Notes: generated by a model from the sequence alone, not told the origin. A stretch of 9,365 nucleotides of DNA from Promethearchaeota archaeon (GCA_014730295.1 WJIN01000105.1:1-9365), one strand, 5' to 3'. Counted from the first letter of the stretch, positions 1 to 5,986 are shown. Numbers and translations are program-made.

Positions 1-2121
1 ATTACGATCAGTAAGCCAAGGTCCATTTATTGCAGCTTTTGGAATCCAGAGTATTTTGTCATCAGATTCTCGCGAAAACTTCACAGCTTTATCAGTTTCC
101 CAAACAAAATACAATCCATCAACAAAATCTCCCTTCTTTTGATCTGAATCCACGCTAACATCCTCTTTTGAGTCAATAGGTTTTACCCATAGATCATCAG
201 ATTTACTCTCTTCTTTTTCATTATCATACCGCTTTTCCTCATCATCAACATCCGATATGTTAATACGGGCTTTCTGATATAATTCACCAAAGTATGTAAA
301 ACTTAAAGCATATGGTTTTCGAGTTTCCCGATTTTTCGCTAAACGATTTTTTTTATCGAGATTTTTTACTTCATTCTTTTCAAGCAATTTAAAGGTTCCA
401 ACCGTAATTTGCTTTTTGATATCATCAGAAAAAATTGTCTGTCGGTCCTCAATATTAAGATTGTTTTTGGACAAGAAGGTTAAGAACTTATCTATGATAT
501 TTTGTTCCACCTTATCAATTTGGACAATTTCTTTCAGTATAGGCATAAGAAGATCATTTTCAGCTTGAAGATCTTTAGCTTGATGCGGTTTCACGATGGT
601 CTCAAAGTTGTTAATCTGTAGGGGGATAACAAACGGCTGATGAGAAGACCACATATAAGCTTTTCCGGGAATTGGTTCGCTTAAGACTTGCGTGAGGATA
701 TCATTAGAGAAATGAGCATTCGATTTCTGAAGAGCTTTTAAATCATCTTTGCTGAGAAGATGGAATACAAAAAAGTTATCACCTTGACTTAAAATATCCA
801 TAGATATACTTCCGGGTTGTTGAGTGATAAATATTCCACCAAGTTGATATTTTCTACCTTCTTTTGCGAGTTCCACAAATCGGCTTACATTTGTCGAACC
901 TCCAATAACAGATTGAGCTTCTTCGACCACAAATGTGATTTTTTTCAATTCTTCTTTCCCAATTGTAAATTCACTTTGATTTTTTCGGAAAAATTTGCTA
1001 ATTATCATTGAAGCTAAGTTCAAAGCATTGTTGGAAGCCATAAGGGAAATATCGATAATTATAATCGAGTTTTTATTCACCGCTTGTTCAATAATAGAAA
1101 ACAATTGAGAGTCAGGATCATGGAGTTGGTCCATTGGAGGGATAATATTATTTAAAACTGGAGTTACATCAACTGGTTTTTCATAATTAATTCCCATAAT
1201 CTCTGCGATCTTCGGATAATCCGCACTATATCTCATTTCATACAGATAATCAACTAACTCATACCACTGTTCACGATTCAAACTCATTAATTTATTGAAA
1301 AAGACAAGCTCATATTTAGTTTCGGAAACTATTATTGGGATTATGAAGCGAGGATGAAATACCCTAAAATCAAATTGCAAATTATCATATACATTAGTAT
1401 TGAGATAATCGCGTACTCCTATACGGTTTGTAATAAGAATCGACGGAATTTTATCCATGATTCCTGGCCGACCTTTCTTATCCGTTATGGAATATTCTCC
1501 TTCAGGATCAAATATAATAAGACTCCCAAAATCTTGCTTCCAGTTGGATGCAATTAACTTCATTAGATTACTTTTTCCATATCCAGCTCGCGCAAAAATA
1601 AATGTTCGTTTGCCAACTAAACTTTTCATATCAAAATGTATGTTTATATCTTCATTTGTCCAGTATTGACCTATGTGTATGCCTTCTTCCATGTCCTTCA
1701 GAGCTTTATTGCAAATGATCTCTACAATTCGAGTATGAGGTTGGATAACCTTGCTGGTAATGTGAGGGATTTTTTTAATGCCCGGAATGAATTCAGTAAG
1801 ATCCTTGCTTAAACGCCCCAGTAATTTAATTTTTACGGAATAACTGATTTTTCGAGTTTTAATATCTTGTCCTATTACGTCTGGAGTTAAGGCAACTTCA
1901 GATAGCCATTTTTTACCCCAATAAGAAGTCATTTCTCCTTGAGGAATATAATCCATTATCCTAGCAACGATATATTCATCAAAATTATCAATAATGATGA
2001 ACGCACCCATCGTGGGAGAGTAATCGAGTTGGTAAGGAGCAATTATACTTGCTAAATATTCGTAAGTAGTACTTTCCACGCCAAGAAAGATCCCAATAGG
2101 TTCTCCAATTTTCTTACTCAT
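1..2121 (-). CDS. herA: HerA-family hexameric DNA translocase (DUF87 ATPase), C-terminus beyond window edge
   Basis: My own translation gives 707 open codons from an ATG at 2121, running off the left edge, so the true C-terminus is not seen. Residues 1 to about 110 fit the HAS-barrel that precedes HerA ATPase domains. A P-loop lies at 177-185 (ARAGYGKSN, K183, S184); its first glycine is replaced by Ala177. The Walker B strand is FVVEEAQ (397-403), with Glu400 where most relatives have Asp and Glu401 as likely catalytic base. EGRK (421-424) and TQQP (433-436) match the arginine and sensor segments of the HerA/FtsK group. Residues from about 510 on exceed the usual 500-600 residue HerA and include an acidic linker (about 621-668), then a small Trp-rich beta segment (ETDKA, ILWIPK). 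By family knowledge HerA forms a ring that pumps DNA into or past NurA for end resection. The tight nurA coupling supports this. Family call is firm; the role of the extension is unknown. Confidence 0.93.
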   Translation of the reverse strand, partial: MSKKIGEPIGIFLGVESTTYEYLASIIAPYQLDYSPTMGAFIIIDNFDEYIVARIMDYIPQGEMTSYWGKKWLSEVALTPDVIGQDIKTRKISYSVKIKLLGRLSKDLTEFIPGIKKIPHITSKVIQPHTRIVEIICNKALKDMEEGIHIGQYWTNEDINIHFDMKSLVGKRTFIFARAGYGKSNLMKLIASNWKQDFGSLIIFDPEGEYSITDKKGRPGIMDKIPSILITNRIGVRDYLNTNVYDNLQFDFRVFHPRFIIPIIVSETKYELVFFNKLMSLNREQWYELVDYLYEMRYSADYPKIAEIMGINYEKPVDVTPVLNNIIPPMDQLHDPDSQLFSIIEQAVNKNSIIIIDISLMASNNALNLASMIISKFFRKNQSEFTIGKEELKKITFVVEEAQSVIGGSTNVSRFVELAKEGRKYQLGGIFITQQPGSISMDILSQGDNFFVFHLLSKDDLKALQKSNAHFSNDILTQVLSEPIPGKAYMWSSHQPFVIPLQINNFETIVKPHQAKDLQAENDLLMPILKEIVQIDKVEQNIIDKFLTFLSKNNLNIEDRQTIFSDDIKKQITVGTFKLLEKNEVKNLDKKNRLAKNRETRKPYALSFTYFGELYQKARINISDVDDEEKRYDNEKEESKSDDLWVKPIDSKEDVSVDSDQKKGDFVDGLYFVWETDKAVKFSRESDDKILWIPKAAINGPWLTDRN

Positions 2122-2124
2122 AAT

Positions 2125-3198
2125 TTATAATCCTCCAAGCATACCTTTTTTTACATATTCTCTGAGAAAATGGCTTTCATGTATAAGATTTTTGATTTGA
2201 TCATCATCGATTTCTTCTAGAATTCGATCGATAATTTTATCCCGCCAAATTGATGCAGAAAATCCTGTTCTTACCGCACGTTCATGTGCTCTCATTATGG
2301 TCTGAGGATATCCTAATATAGGATATGACCCTCGTGAATCTCTGATAAGATGTCCGATAATTTCATATATTTCATTTTTAGTATATATCTCCTCATTATT
2401 TTTGAAATCATATGGAATTTCAACGGTGACTAATAAGTTGCTTTTCTTTGACAATTTGGCAATATAGAGCTTACCAAAAGCATAATATAGATGAGTTTTG
2501 GCTTTACTTTGTTTATAAGCAAGAGCTTCAAGTTCCCATGGGATTTCTACAAAACCAGTATAATCTGAAGGGATAATACCTTCAACATGAAGAGCAGTCG
2601 ATAATAAATTAAGAACTTGAGAATTTTTGGCTACTCCTATAAGTTTACGTTTCTTAAACTGTTTTAAAACCGAAATCATTTTAGGAATATGCTCGTAATT
2701 AATAGCTTTAGTTCTAAGAAGCCCATCTTTCATTATTATAATAGGATCAGTGGGAATTTTTCTTATTCTATCAAATATACATGCAAATTCAGTTAATTCC
2801 ATTGCTATTTTTGGATTCATTAGAAAATCAGAAATTTTCACTATAGAATCAACATTTAAGTAAGTAAGAAGTTGTTTGATTTCTGAGAATCGATCCATAT
2901 AGATGAAATCTGAGGGAGTGAGAGAGTCGGATTTAGGTACTAAGTATCTCATTAATTCATTTTCCATCGAATCAGCAATGACGATAAAATCGAATTCAAA
3001 GGGATGAAAGGATATTCCCATCTTTCCTCCATCAATAGACTTATAACTCACTGAGGAGTAAGTTGAAATTGAATCAACAGGGATAAATTTTAGGTTTCGA
3101 ACTAATTTTCGTAGGTCATTAAATTGCGTAATTTGTGAATTAATAGTTTTTTTGATGTTTTTTATCTCATCCAGGTTGAATTTAATATTCTGTGCCAT
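2125..3198 (-). CDS. nurA: NurA-domain nuclease, partner of HerA
   Basis: This 357-residue protein has the NurA layout. There is a first metal-binding block SIDGGKMG (D56), a helical stretch ending in ELTE (E134/E137), a second acidic block IIIMKDGLL (D158), and KLIGVAKNS (186-193). LYIAKLS (244-250) follows, and near the C-terminus comes GYPQTIMRAHERA (296-308) with the conserved His305. By family knowledge NurA dimers are Mn-dependent 5'-3' exonuclease/endonucleases that form a toroidal complex with the HerA hexamer and resect double-strand breaks with Mre11-Rad50. Length is normal for the family and the acidic and His residues appear intact. Which of E134 or E137 is the metal ligand cannot be decided by eye. 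The ATG start lacks a Shine-Dalgarno site; the TAA stop is 3 bases before the herA ATG. No mre11 or rad50 is present in the window, so this may be a stand-alone nurA-herA pair of accessory type. Confidence 0.88.
   Translation of the reverse strand: MAQNIKFNLDEIKNIKKTINSQITQFNDLRKLVRNLKFIPVDSISTYSSVSYKSIDGGKMGISFHPFEFDFIVIADSMENELMRYLVPKSDSLTPSDFIYMDRFSEIKQLLTYLNVDSIVKISDFLMNPKIAMELTEFACIFDRIRKIPTDPIIIMKDGLLRTKAINYEHIPKMISVLKQFKKRKLIGVAKNSQVLNLLSTALHVEGIIPSDYTGFVEIPWELEALAYKQSKAKTHLYYAFGKLYIAKLSKKSNLLVTVEIPYDFKNNEEIYTKNEIYEIIGHLIRDSRGSYPILGYPQTIMRAHERAVRTGFSASIWRDKIIDRILEEIDDDQIKNLIHESHFLREYVKKGMLGGL
2132..2136 (-). promoter_or_regulatory. GGAGG ribosome binding site of herA inside the end of nurA
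   Basis: On the minus strand GGAGG overlaps the last Gly-Gly codons of nurA and lies 10 bases before the herA ATG. It fixes the herA start and indicates that herA is translated from a shared nurA-herA message. Confidence 0.7.
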
Positions 3199-3266
3199 GT
3201 TTTAAACTCTAAAAAAAAATCATTTTTCATTTATAGTCGAGAATTAATTTGGTGAATATGTTTAAA

Positions 3267-3306
3267 GATTTTTATATAAATGAATTTGGTTGATTCACTA
3301 TTTAAA
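3267..3306 (-). promoter_or_regulatory. nurA-herA promoter region with two TATA-like boxes
   Basis: On the minus strand an ATTTAAATA motif (3298-3306) is followed by ATATAAAAATC (3267-3277), about 69 bases before the nurA ATG. An archaeal TATA box sets the start about 25 bases downstream, so the second box predicts initiation near 3245 and a leader of about 45-50 bases. A further TATA-like CTATAAAT (3229-3236) would give a near-leaderless transcript, so the box actually used is uncertain. A run of nine T (3211-3219, minus strand) sits in the leader just before the gene. Confidence 0.45.
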
Positions 3307-3354
3307 TTTTCTTTCTCTCCAATCTTATTATCCGAAAATTTAAGATCCAAATAA

Positions 3355-3804
3355 TTAGAGTAGTTTCCACTTATTCTTATTGAATTTCAAGAAGCTTTCA
3401 AATTTGACTTCCTGCCGCGGTAAAATGAAACCTTCTCCATAGTTAGCCTTATCTATTTCGAGGTATACCATAGATAGGATAGTAAGAGTTTGCTTTGTAA
3501 AAATCGCTTTCGCATGAATTCCGATATCAAGATGGATGTTTATTGAAAAAACCCAATGTTTTCGATATAAATTATTATGATAGGATAACTTCTGAGTGAG
3601 ATAAATACGATACTTAATTACATATTTTTTGAATGATACGATTTTAGCATCGAGGGCTTCAAACAAATCGTTAATTATATTGAAATCTTGCTGACTTGGA
3701 AACCTTCCGAGCCACCAAATAATGTAATGCTTTTTAATTTCATCAAAATCAAGATTCTGATTTAAAATCTTCTCTTTTTGGTTTGAAAATTGTCTAATCT
3801 GAAT
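3355..3804 (-). CDS. Unrecognised protein of about 149 residues, probable ATT start
   Basis: I do not recognise this protein. Reading upstream from its TAA, the frame stays open for 149 codons back to an ATT at 3804-3802, preceded at 6 bases by GAGGT. No ATG or GTG exists in this frame before the stop at 3816-3814. The first conventional candidate, TTG at 3666, would discard a plausible segment (KKHYIIWWLGRFPSQQ) and has no ribosome binding site. The N-terminal half looks helical and includes that Trp-rich stretch. The rest alternates hydrophobic and polar residues like an amphipathic beta sheet (about 65-125) and is rich in Tyr, His and Lys. No signal peptide, long membrane helix or catalytic motif is evident. 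It lies 156 bases upstream of nurA on the same strand with its own promoter-like region. It could be a small accessory partner of NurA-HerA, or a gene decaying through loss of its start. Confidence 0.5.
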   Translation of the reverse strand: MQIRQFSNQKEKILNQNLDFDEIKKHYIIWWLGRFPSQQDFNIINDLFEALDAKIVSFKKYVIKYRIYLTQKLSYHNNLYRKHWVFSINIHLDIGIHAKAIFTKQTLTILSMVYLEIDKANYGEGFILPRQEVKFESFLKFNKNKWKLL

Positions 3805-3810
3805 AGAATT

Positions 3811-3815
3811 ACCTC
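3811..3815 (-). promoter_or_regulatory. GAGGT ribosome binding site deciding an ATT start
   Basis: On the minus strand GAGGT is followed by the six bases AATTCT and then ATT in the open frame. The same GAGGT core stands before the NYN gene (5647-5651). The site overlaps an in-frame TGA, so translation cannot begin further upstream in this frame. Confidence 0.45.
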
Positions 3816-3855
3816 AAGATGATAATTACTTGTATATTCTTAAAAAATTTCTTTA

Positions 3856-3902
3856 GATTTTTATATCCGACATAAATAAACGAGTTATTCTACTATTTAA
3901 AT
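3856..3902 (-). promoter_or_regulatory. Promoter region of the 149-residue gene
   Basis: The minus strand carries GAAATTTAAATA (TATA-like core 3894-3902, with a GAAA stretch upstream resembling a BRE) and then ATATAAAAATC (3856-3866), about 52 bases before the ATT start. The spacing and both motifs resemble the nurA upstream region, where ATATAAAAATC is identical. The downstream box predicts a leader of roughly 30 bases. Confidence 0.45.
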
Positions 3903-3926
3903 TTCATTGACTTAGCAAATTTAATA
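3894..3926. repeat. 33-bp intergenic repeat, copy 1
   Basis: This copy matches positions 5745-5777 at 31 of 33 bases in the same orientation. On the minus strand it reads TATTAAATTTGCTAAGTC, continuing into GAAATTTAAATA. It covers the upstream TATA-like box of the 149-residue gene and about 20 bases beyond, where a regulator or the BRE-bound factor could sit. It may be a shared operator or a short dispersed repeat. Confidence 0.6.
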
Positions 3927-4019
3927 ATATTCAGATTTGCTAAAAATCAATTATCCAATTTTCTTCATGAAATCTTTATAGAATTTTTTAAATTTTTCTC
4001 TAACCTTTCCAGAATCTGA

Positions 4020-4275
4020 ACAATAAGTTTAAAACTCAACGAATCAATTCGATATCTTAGAGAATTCGCTACACGGCATATGAAGCCTGAATACTTGGTT
4101 ATTTTCGCAAGAAGTCAACGAAAAGATTTGGGAACGAGGAATTCAAAAACCCCCAAGAAAATTTTTGTTGATATTATTTAAAATAATTTTCATTGTAATT
4201 ACAAAACAAAGTATTAAGACTAGATTGAACAAAAAATTTCAAAGGTTTTAATTCGTTGAGTTTTAAACTTATTGT
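4020..4275. repeat. Perfect 25-bp inverted repeat pair enclosing 206 bp
   Basis: The left arm 4020-4044 (begins ACAATAAG, ends ACGAAT) is the exact reverse complement of 4251-4275. With one mismatch the match extends by 2-3 bases at the outer ends. The enclosed 206 bp holds two open tails on opposite strands ending within 8 bases of each other around a TTTAAA-centred palindrome-like core (about 4173-4187). No clean target-site duplication flanks the arms, although CTGAA lies directly left of the left arm and two bases right of the right arm. Candidate explanations are an invertible cassette, a MITE-like element with terminal inverted repeats, or an inverted duplication of a gene fragment. No recombinase or transposase is in the window. 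Confidence 0.8.
4045..4181 (+). other. Possible silent C-terminal cassette, 45 codons without its own start
   Basis: On the plus strand the frame entering from the left repeat arm (peptide TISLKLNE) stays open for 45 more codons to a TAA at 4179-4181. It includes RYLREFATRHMK and YLVIFARSQRKDLG, a basic tail I do not recognise. An in-frame TGA at 4017-4019 blocks reading from further upstream. The first ATG is internal (4080) with no ribosome binding site, so the segment looks unexpressed as it stands. If the 206-bp segment were inverted, it would fuse in frame to the first 39 residues of the small minus-strand protein starting at 4368, giving 84 residues. Alternatively it is a relic of an older gene. 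Confidence 0.3.
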
Positions 4276-4368
4276 ACTGAAATCAGTCAAAACAATTAAA
4301 TACGTGAGAATTATAGATTTAATATTAATCTCAATTTCCAACTTTAATCTTAATTCATTGTTTATCAT
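4174..4368 (-). CDS. Small unrecognised protein (64 residues) reading into the inverted-repeat segment
   Basis: This ORF starts ATG at 4368, without a ribosome binding site, about 53 bases after a strong TATA box (4421-4430). Residues 1-39 lie outside or within the right repeat arm and end in TISLKLNE. They include an amphipathic or hydrophobic stretch (IKSIILTYLIVL, 16-27). Residues 40-64 come from the segment between the repeats, and the stop lies near its centre. The protein has no family I recognise and is short enough in A+T-rich DNA to be chance. Support for a real gene is the promoter placement and the fact that the same peptide frame continues in the opposite cassette. It could be a short membrane-active or regulatory peptide with a switchable tail, or simply noncoding. 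Confidence 0.3.
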   Translation of the reverse strand: MINNELRLKLEIEINIKSIILTYLIVLTDFSTISLKLNELKPLKFFVQSSLNTLFCNYNENYFK

Positions 4369-4420
4369 AGTTGAAAATTTTACATTGTTATGTTAATAAA
4401 AAGGATACCTTACATAGCTC

Positions 4421-4433
4421 CTTTTATAAATCC
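4421..4433 (-). promoter_or_regulatory. Archaeal TATA box upstream of the small inverted-repeat ORF
   Basis: The minus strand reads GGATTTATAAAAG, close to the archaeal TATA consensus. It predicts initiation near 4399, about 30 bases before the ATG at 4368. It lies downstream of the NYN gene's stop on the same strand, so it would start a separate transcript toward the inverted-repeat segment. Confidence 0.4.
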
Positions 4434-4449
4434 TAATGCTCACATCTAT

Positions 4450-4471
4450 AAAAATATACAAATAAAAGAAA
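4450..4471 (-). terminator. T-rich terminator after the NYN gene
   Basis: Starting 10 bases after the NYN stop codon, the minus strand contains TTTCTTTTATT and then TTTTT, without a hairpin. Archaeal RNA polymerase terminates on such T tracts, and the placement right after a gene and before a new TATA box fits. Confidence 0.4.
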
Positions 4472-4480
4472 GATTTTGAG

Positions 4481-5635
4481 TTAAGGAAGTTTATTGGTCC
4501 GACTGTAATTTAAAACATTAAGAAACTTTATATCTCCGATATTATAACGCTCATAAATATCAGATGTGTTAATTCCAATCATACAAGACTTGACACCTCG
4601 ATAATCGGCAATGCGCATCACGGGCAAATAATCTTTATCGCTGCTCACGATGCCGAATCCCTTCACATCACACCGTTCCAAAATCTCAACGGCATTTGAA
4701 ATTAAATAATTATCAATATCGCTAAAAGAGCCACTTTTATGGATACGAAGCATATGAAAATACTCATCTGAGCTTTTTTGAGCACAATCAGCTAATATCT
4801 TATTCGATGAGCGTAAATCATCATCAGGTTTCGAAAAATATCGAATAATATACCCATTTTGCCCTAAAAAGTAATCTTCAATGAATTTCAAAAGTAAAAT
4901 ATGGGCTCGTGTGAGGATACGGTCGAATCGATTTCTATAATAGCTGTACAAGGTCCGTAAAAAGTTCGGCACATCTATCAGCACCACCACCCTACCGTTA
5001 TGCATCTCCAAAAAGTTAGCGTATTCGTCAGCAGTCATCGTCAGCAATGGCATCTCCAAGCCATCTATATTAGCAGTAATTCCTTTTCTCCACTCAGAAA
5101 AATCTTCACCAGATTCCTCATTAGAAAGCTCCATTTTTTTTGCTAATATTTCAGGAATTTCCTTATTTTTGCTTAAAGTATCAGTTGACTCGTTTTCTGA
5201 TGTTTCAGAAAGAGAATCTTCTAACTCAAAATCCTCCTCAAAAATTCTAAATTCTGGAAGATTTTCAATCCAGAGTCCAGTGTTTAAATCATAGACATAT
5301 GGATTGTCATACATTCCACAAAGCTTCCCATCGCAAGCAAATAAGAGCTGAAAAGCAATATCATCCTTATTTTTGAATTCCCGCAGATACGGTTGTCGAC
5401 AATTCTTACAATAAGGATCGAACTTAATTTCGTTGGCAATAAATTCGTTAATCACAATAAATGGTTCTTCTCTCATTTCACATTCTTTATTCCAACACTG
5501 GTATTTGGTAAAGAGATCATTCGAATCGAGCTTATAAAGTTGTGACTTATTGCAATAGGGACAACGTATATCCTTGAAAATATGACCGGTTAGGGGATCT
5601 TTTTGACGGATTTCAGATTGTAGGAGGAAATACAC
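4481..5635 (-). CDS. Two zinc ribbons fused to a NYN (LabA-like PIN-fold) nuclease domain
   Basis: The 384-residue protein opens with two similar Cys4 ribbons: C25-x2-C28-x18-C47-x4-C52 and C76-x2-C79-x21-C101-x4-C106. An acidic Ser/Glu-rich linker spans about 130-180. Residues 214-375 form a NYN domain. VVVLIDVPNF supplies D221 and N224, SFSDIDNYLI supplies D306/D308 before a helix, and FGIVSSDKDYLPV supplies S331, D333 and D335. HRGVK-like DYRGVKSCMIG then follows, as expected of this fold. The acidic residues that bind metal are all present, so an active ribonuclease is likely; NYN proteins are PIN-like RNases. The tandem ribbons presumably bind nucleic acid. The GTG start is the only choice, since TAA lies two codons upstream; GAGGT precedes it by 11 bases. 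It is divergent from the ATPase-nuclease gene. The domain call is firm, but the target RNA and pathway are unknown. Confidence 0.88.
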   Translation of the reverse strand: MYFLLQSEIRQKDPLTGHIFKDIRCPYCNKSQLYKLDSNDLFTKYQCWNKECEMREEPFIVINEFIANEIKFDPYCKNCRQPYLREFKNKDDIAFQLLFACDGKLCGMYDNPYVYDLNTGLWIENLPEFRIFEEDFELEDSLSETSENESTDTLSKNKEIPEILAKKMELSNEESGEDFSEWRKGITANIDGLEMPLLTMTADEYANFLEMHNGRVVVLIDVPNFLRTLYSYYRNRFDRILTRAHILLLKFIEDYFLGQNGYIIRYFSKPDDDLRSSNKILADCAQKSSDEYFHMLRIHKSGSFSDIDNYLISNAVEILERCDVKGFGIVSSDKDYLPVMRIADYRGVKSCMIGINTSDIYERYNIGDIKFLNVLNYSRTNKLP

Positions 5636-5646
5636 GCTTGCTTAAT

Positions 5647-5651
5647 ACCTC
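5647..5651 (-). promoter_or_regulatory. GAGGT ribosome binding site of the NYN gene
   Basis: GAGGT lies 11 bases upstream of the GTG start, slightly longer than the usual spacing. With the in-frame TAA two codons before GTG it supports the GTG as the true start. Confidence 0.5.
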
Positions 5652-5688
5652 ATTTAAGATAACAGTGTTTAAATATTCTTATCTTTTT

Positions 5689-5753
5689 GAATTTTATATT
5701 CCTCAAATGAAAGAACAATACAATTAAATAGATCATAATACAATTATTTAAAT
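5689..5753 (-). promoter_or_regulatory. NYN gene promoter region
   Basis: The minus strand carries GAAATTTAAATA (core 5745-5753, inside a 33-bp repeat) and ATATAAAATTC (5689-5699), about 54 bases before the GTG. This matches the two-element arrangement before nurA and the 149-residue gene. Another TATA-like ATTTAAAC at about 5667-5674 would give an almost leaderless message lacking the GAGGT, so the ATATAAAA box is preferred. Confidence 0.45.
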
Positions 5754-5777
5754 TTCATTGACTTAACAAAGTTAATA
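5745..5777. repeat. 33-bp intergenic repeat, copy 2
   Basis: It matches 3894-3926 at 31 of 33 bases in the same orientation and, like that copy, begins about 90-110 bp upstream of a minus-strand gene. It covers the upstream TATA-like motif of the NYN gene, so it may be a shared promoter/operator rather than a mobile repeat. Confidence 0.6.
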
Positions 5778-5840
5778 CTCGGAGAATCTAATTTTATGAG
5801 TATCCAAGCATTAAGCTTTATAAAGACAAGATGGCTTATT

Positions 5841-5853
5841 ATTATATATAAAC
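5841..5853 (+). promoter_or_regulatory. Candidate TATA box for the ATPase-nuclease gene
   Basis: ATTATATATAAAC on the plus strand fits an archaeal TATA box and predicts initiation near 5875, leaving a leader of about 120 bases. A second option, CTTTATAAAG at 5816-5825, is palindromic and could serve either strand. The rest of the 5636-5999 interval shows no gene on either strand. Confidence 0.35.
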
Positions 5854-5927
5854 ATGCTTTATTGAATTAAGAGATGGAGTAATTTTAAGAATAGCAAAAA
5901 AATAAGGTTTCATACTAAATCGAAAGG

Positions 5928-5979
5928 AAAAATCCATAAAGAATAGATTTTAAAAAACAAAAATCCATAAGTAACAGAT
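5928..5979 (+). repeat. Imperfect 21-bp direct repeat in the leader of the ATPase-nuclease gene
   Basis: AAAAATCCATAA plus nine more bases occurs at 5928-5948 and again at 5959-5979, with 18 of 21 identical and a period of 31 bases. It ends just before the ribosome binding site, so it could bind a repressor or an RNA-binding autoregulator. In such A-rich DNA it could also be a chance local duplication. Confidence 0.5.
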
Positions 5980-5986
5980 AAAGAAA

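Larger units (their letters stand above)
3927..4480. other. Long region without a conventional gene
   Basis: Between the 149-residue gene's promoter and the NYN gene I see no protein gene of conserved type, no tRNA and no CRISPR repeat. The stretch contains a 25-bp inverted repeat pair with short open frames (described separately), a TATA box at 4421-4433 and a T-rich termination zone after the NYN gene. A patch at about 4065-4160 is visibly richer in G and C than its surroundings, as expected of former coding sequence or a structured RNA. Confidence 0.5.

Noticed and set aside
817..1669. Three plus-strand open frames of 64-70 codons (817-1011, 1354-1557, 1457-1669)
   Set aside because: They lie entirely opposite the conserved herA ATPase sequence, have no promoter or ribosome binding site and Phe/Ser/Cys-rich compositions typical of antisense shadows.
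3298..3330. A third copy of the 33-bp intergenic repeat before nurA
   Set aside because: Only about 13 bases (ACTATTTAAATTT) match; the rest diverges, so it is treated as a shared TATA-like motif rather than a repeat copy.
3355..3666. TTG at 3666 as the start of the small gene before nurA
   Set aside because: It lacks a ribosome binding site and the frame stays open with plausible coding sequence for 46 more codons upstream to a GAGGT-ATT.
4065..4160. A tRNA or structured RNA in the G+C-richer patch
   Set aside because: I could not find a cloverleaf, T-loop consensus or convincing stem; the open reading frame through it explains the composition as well.
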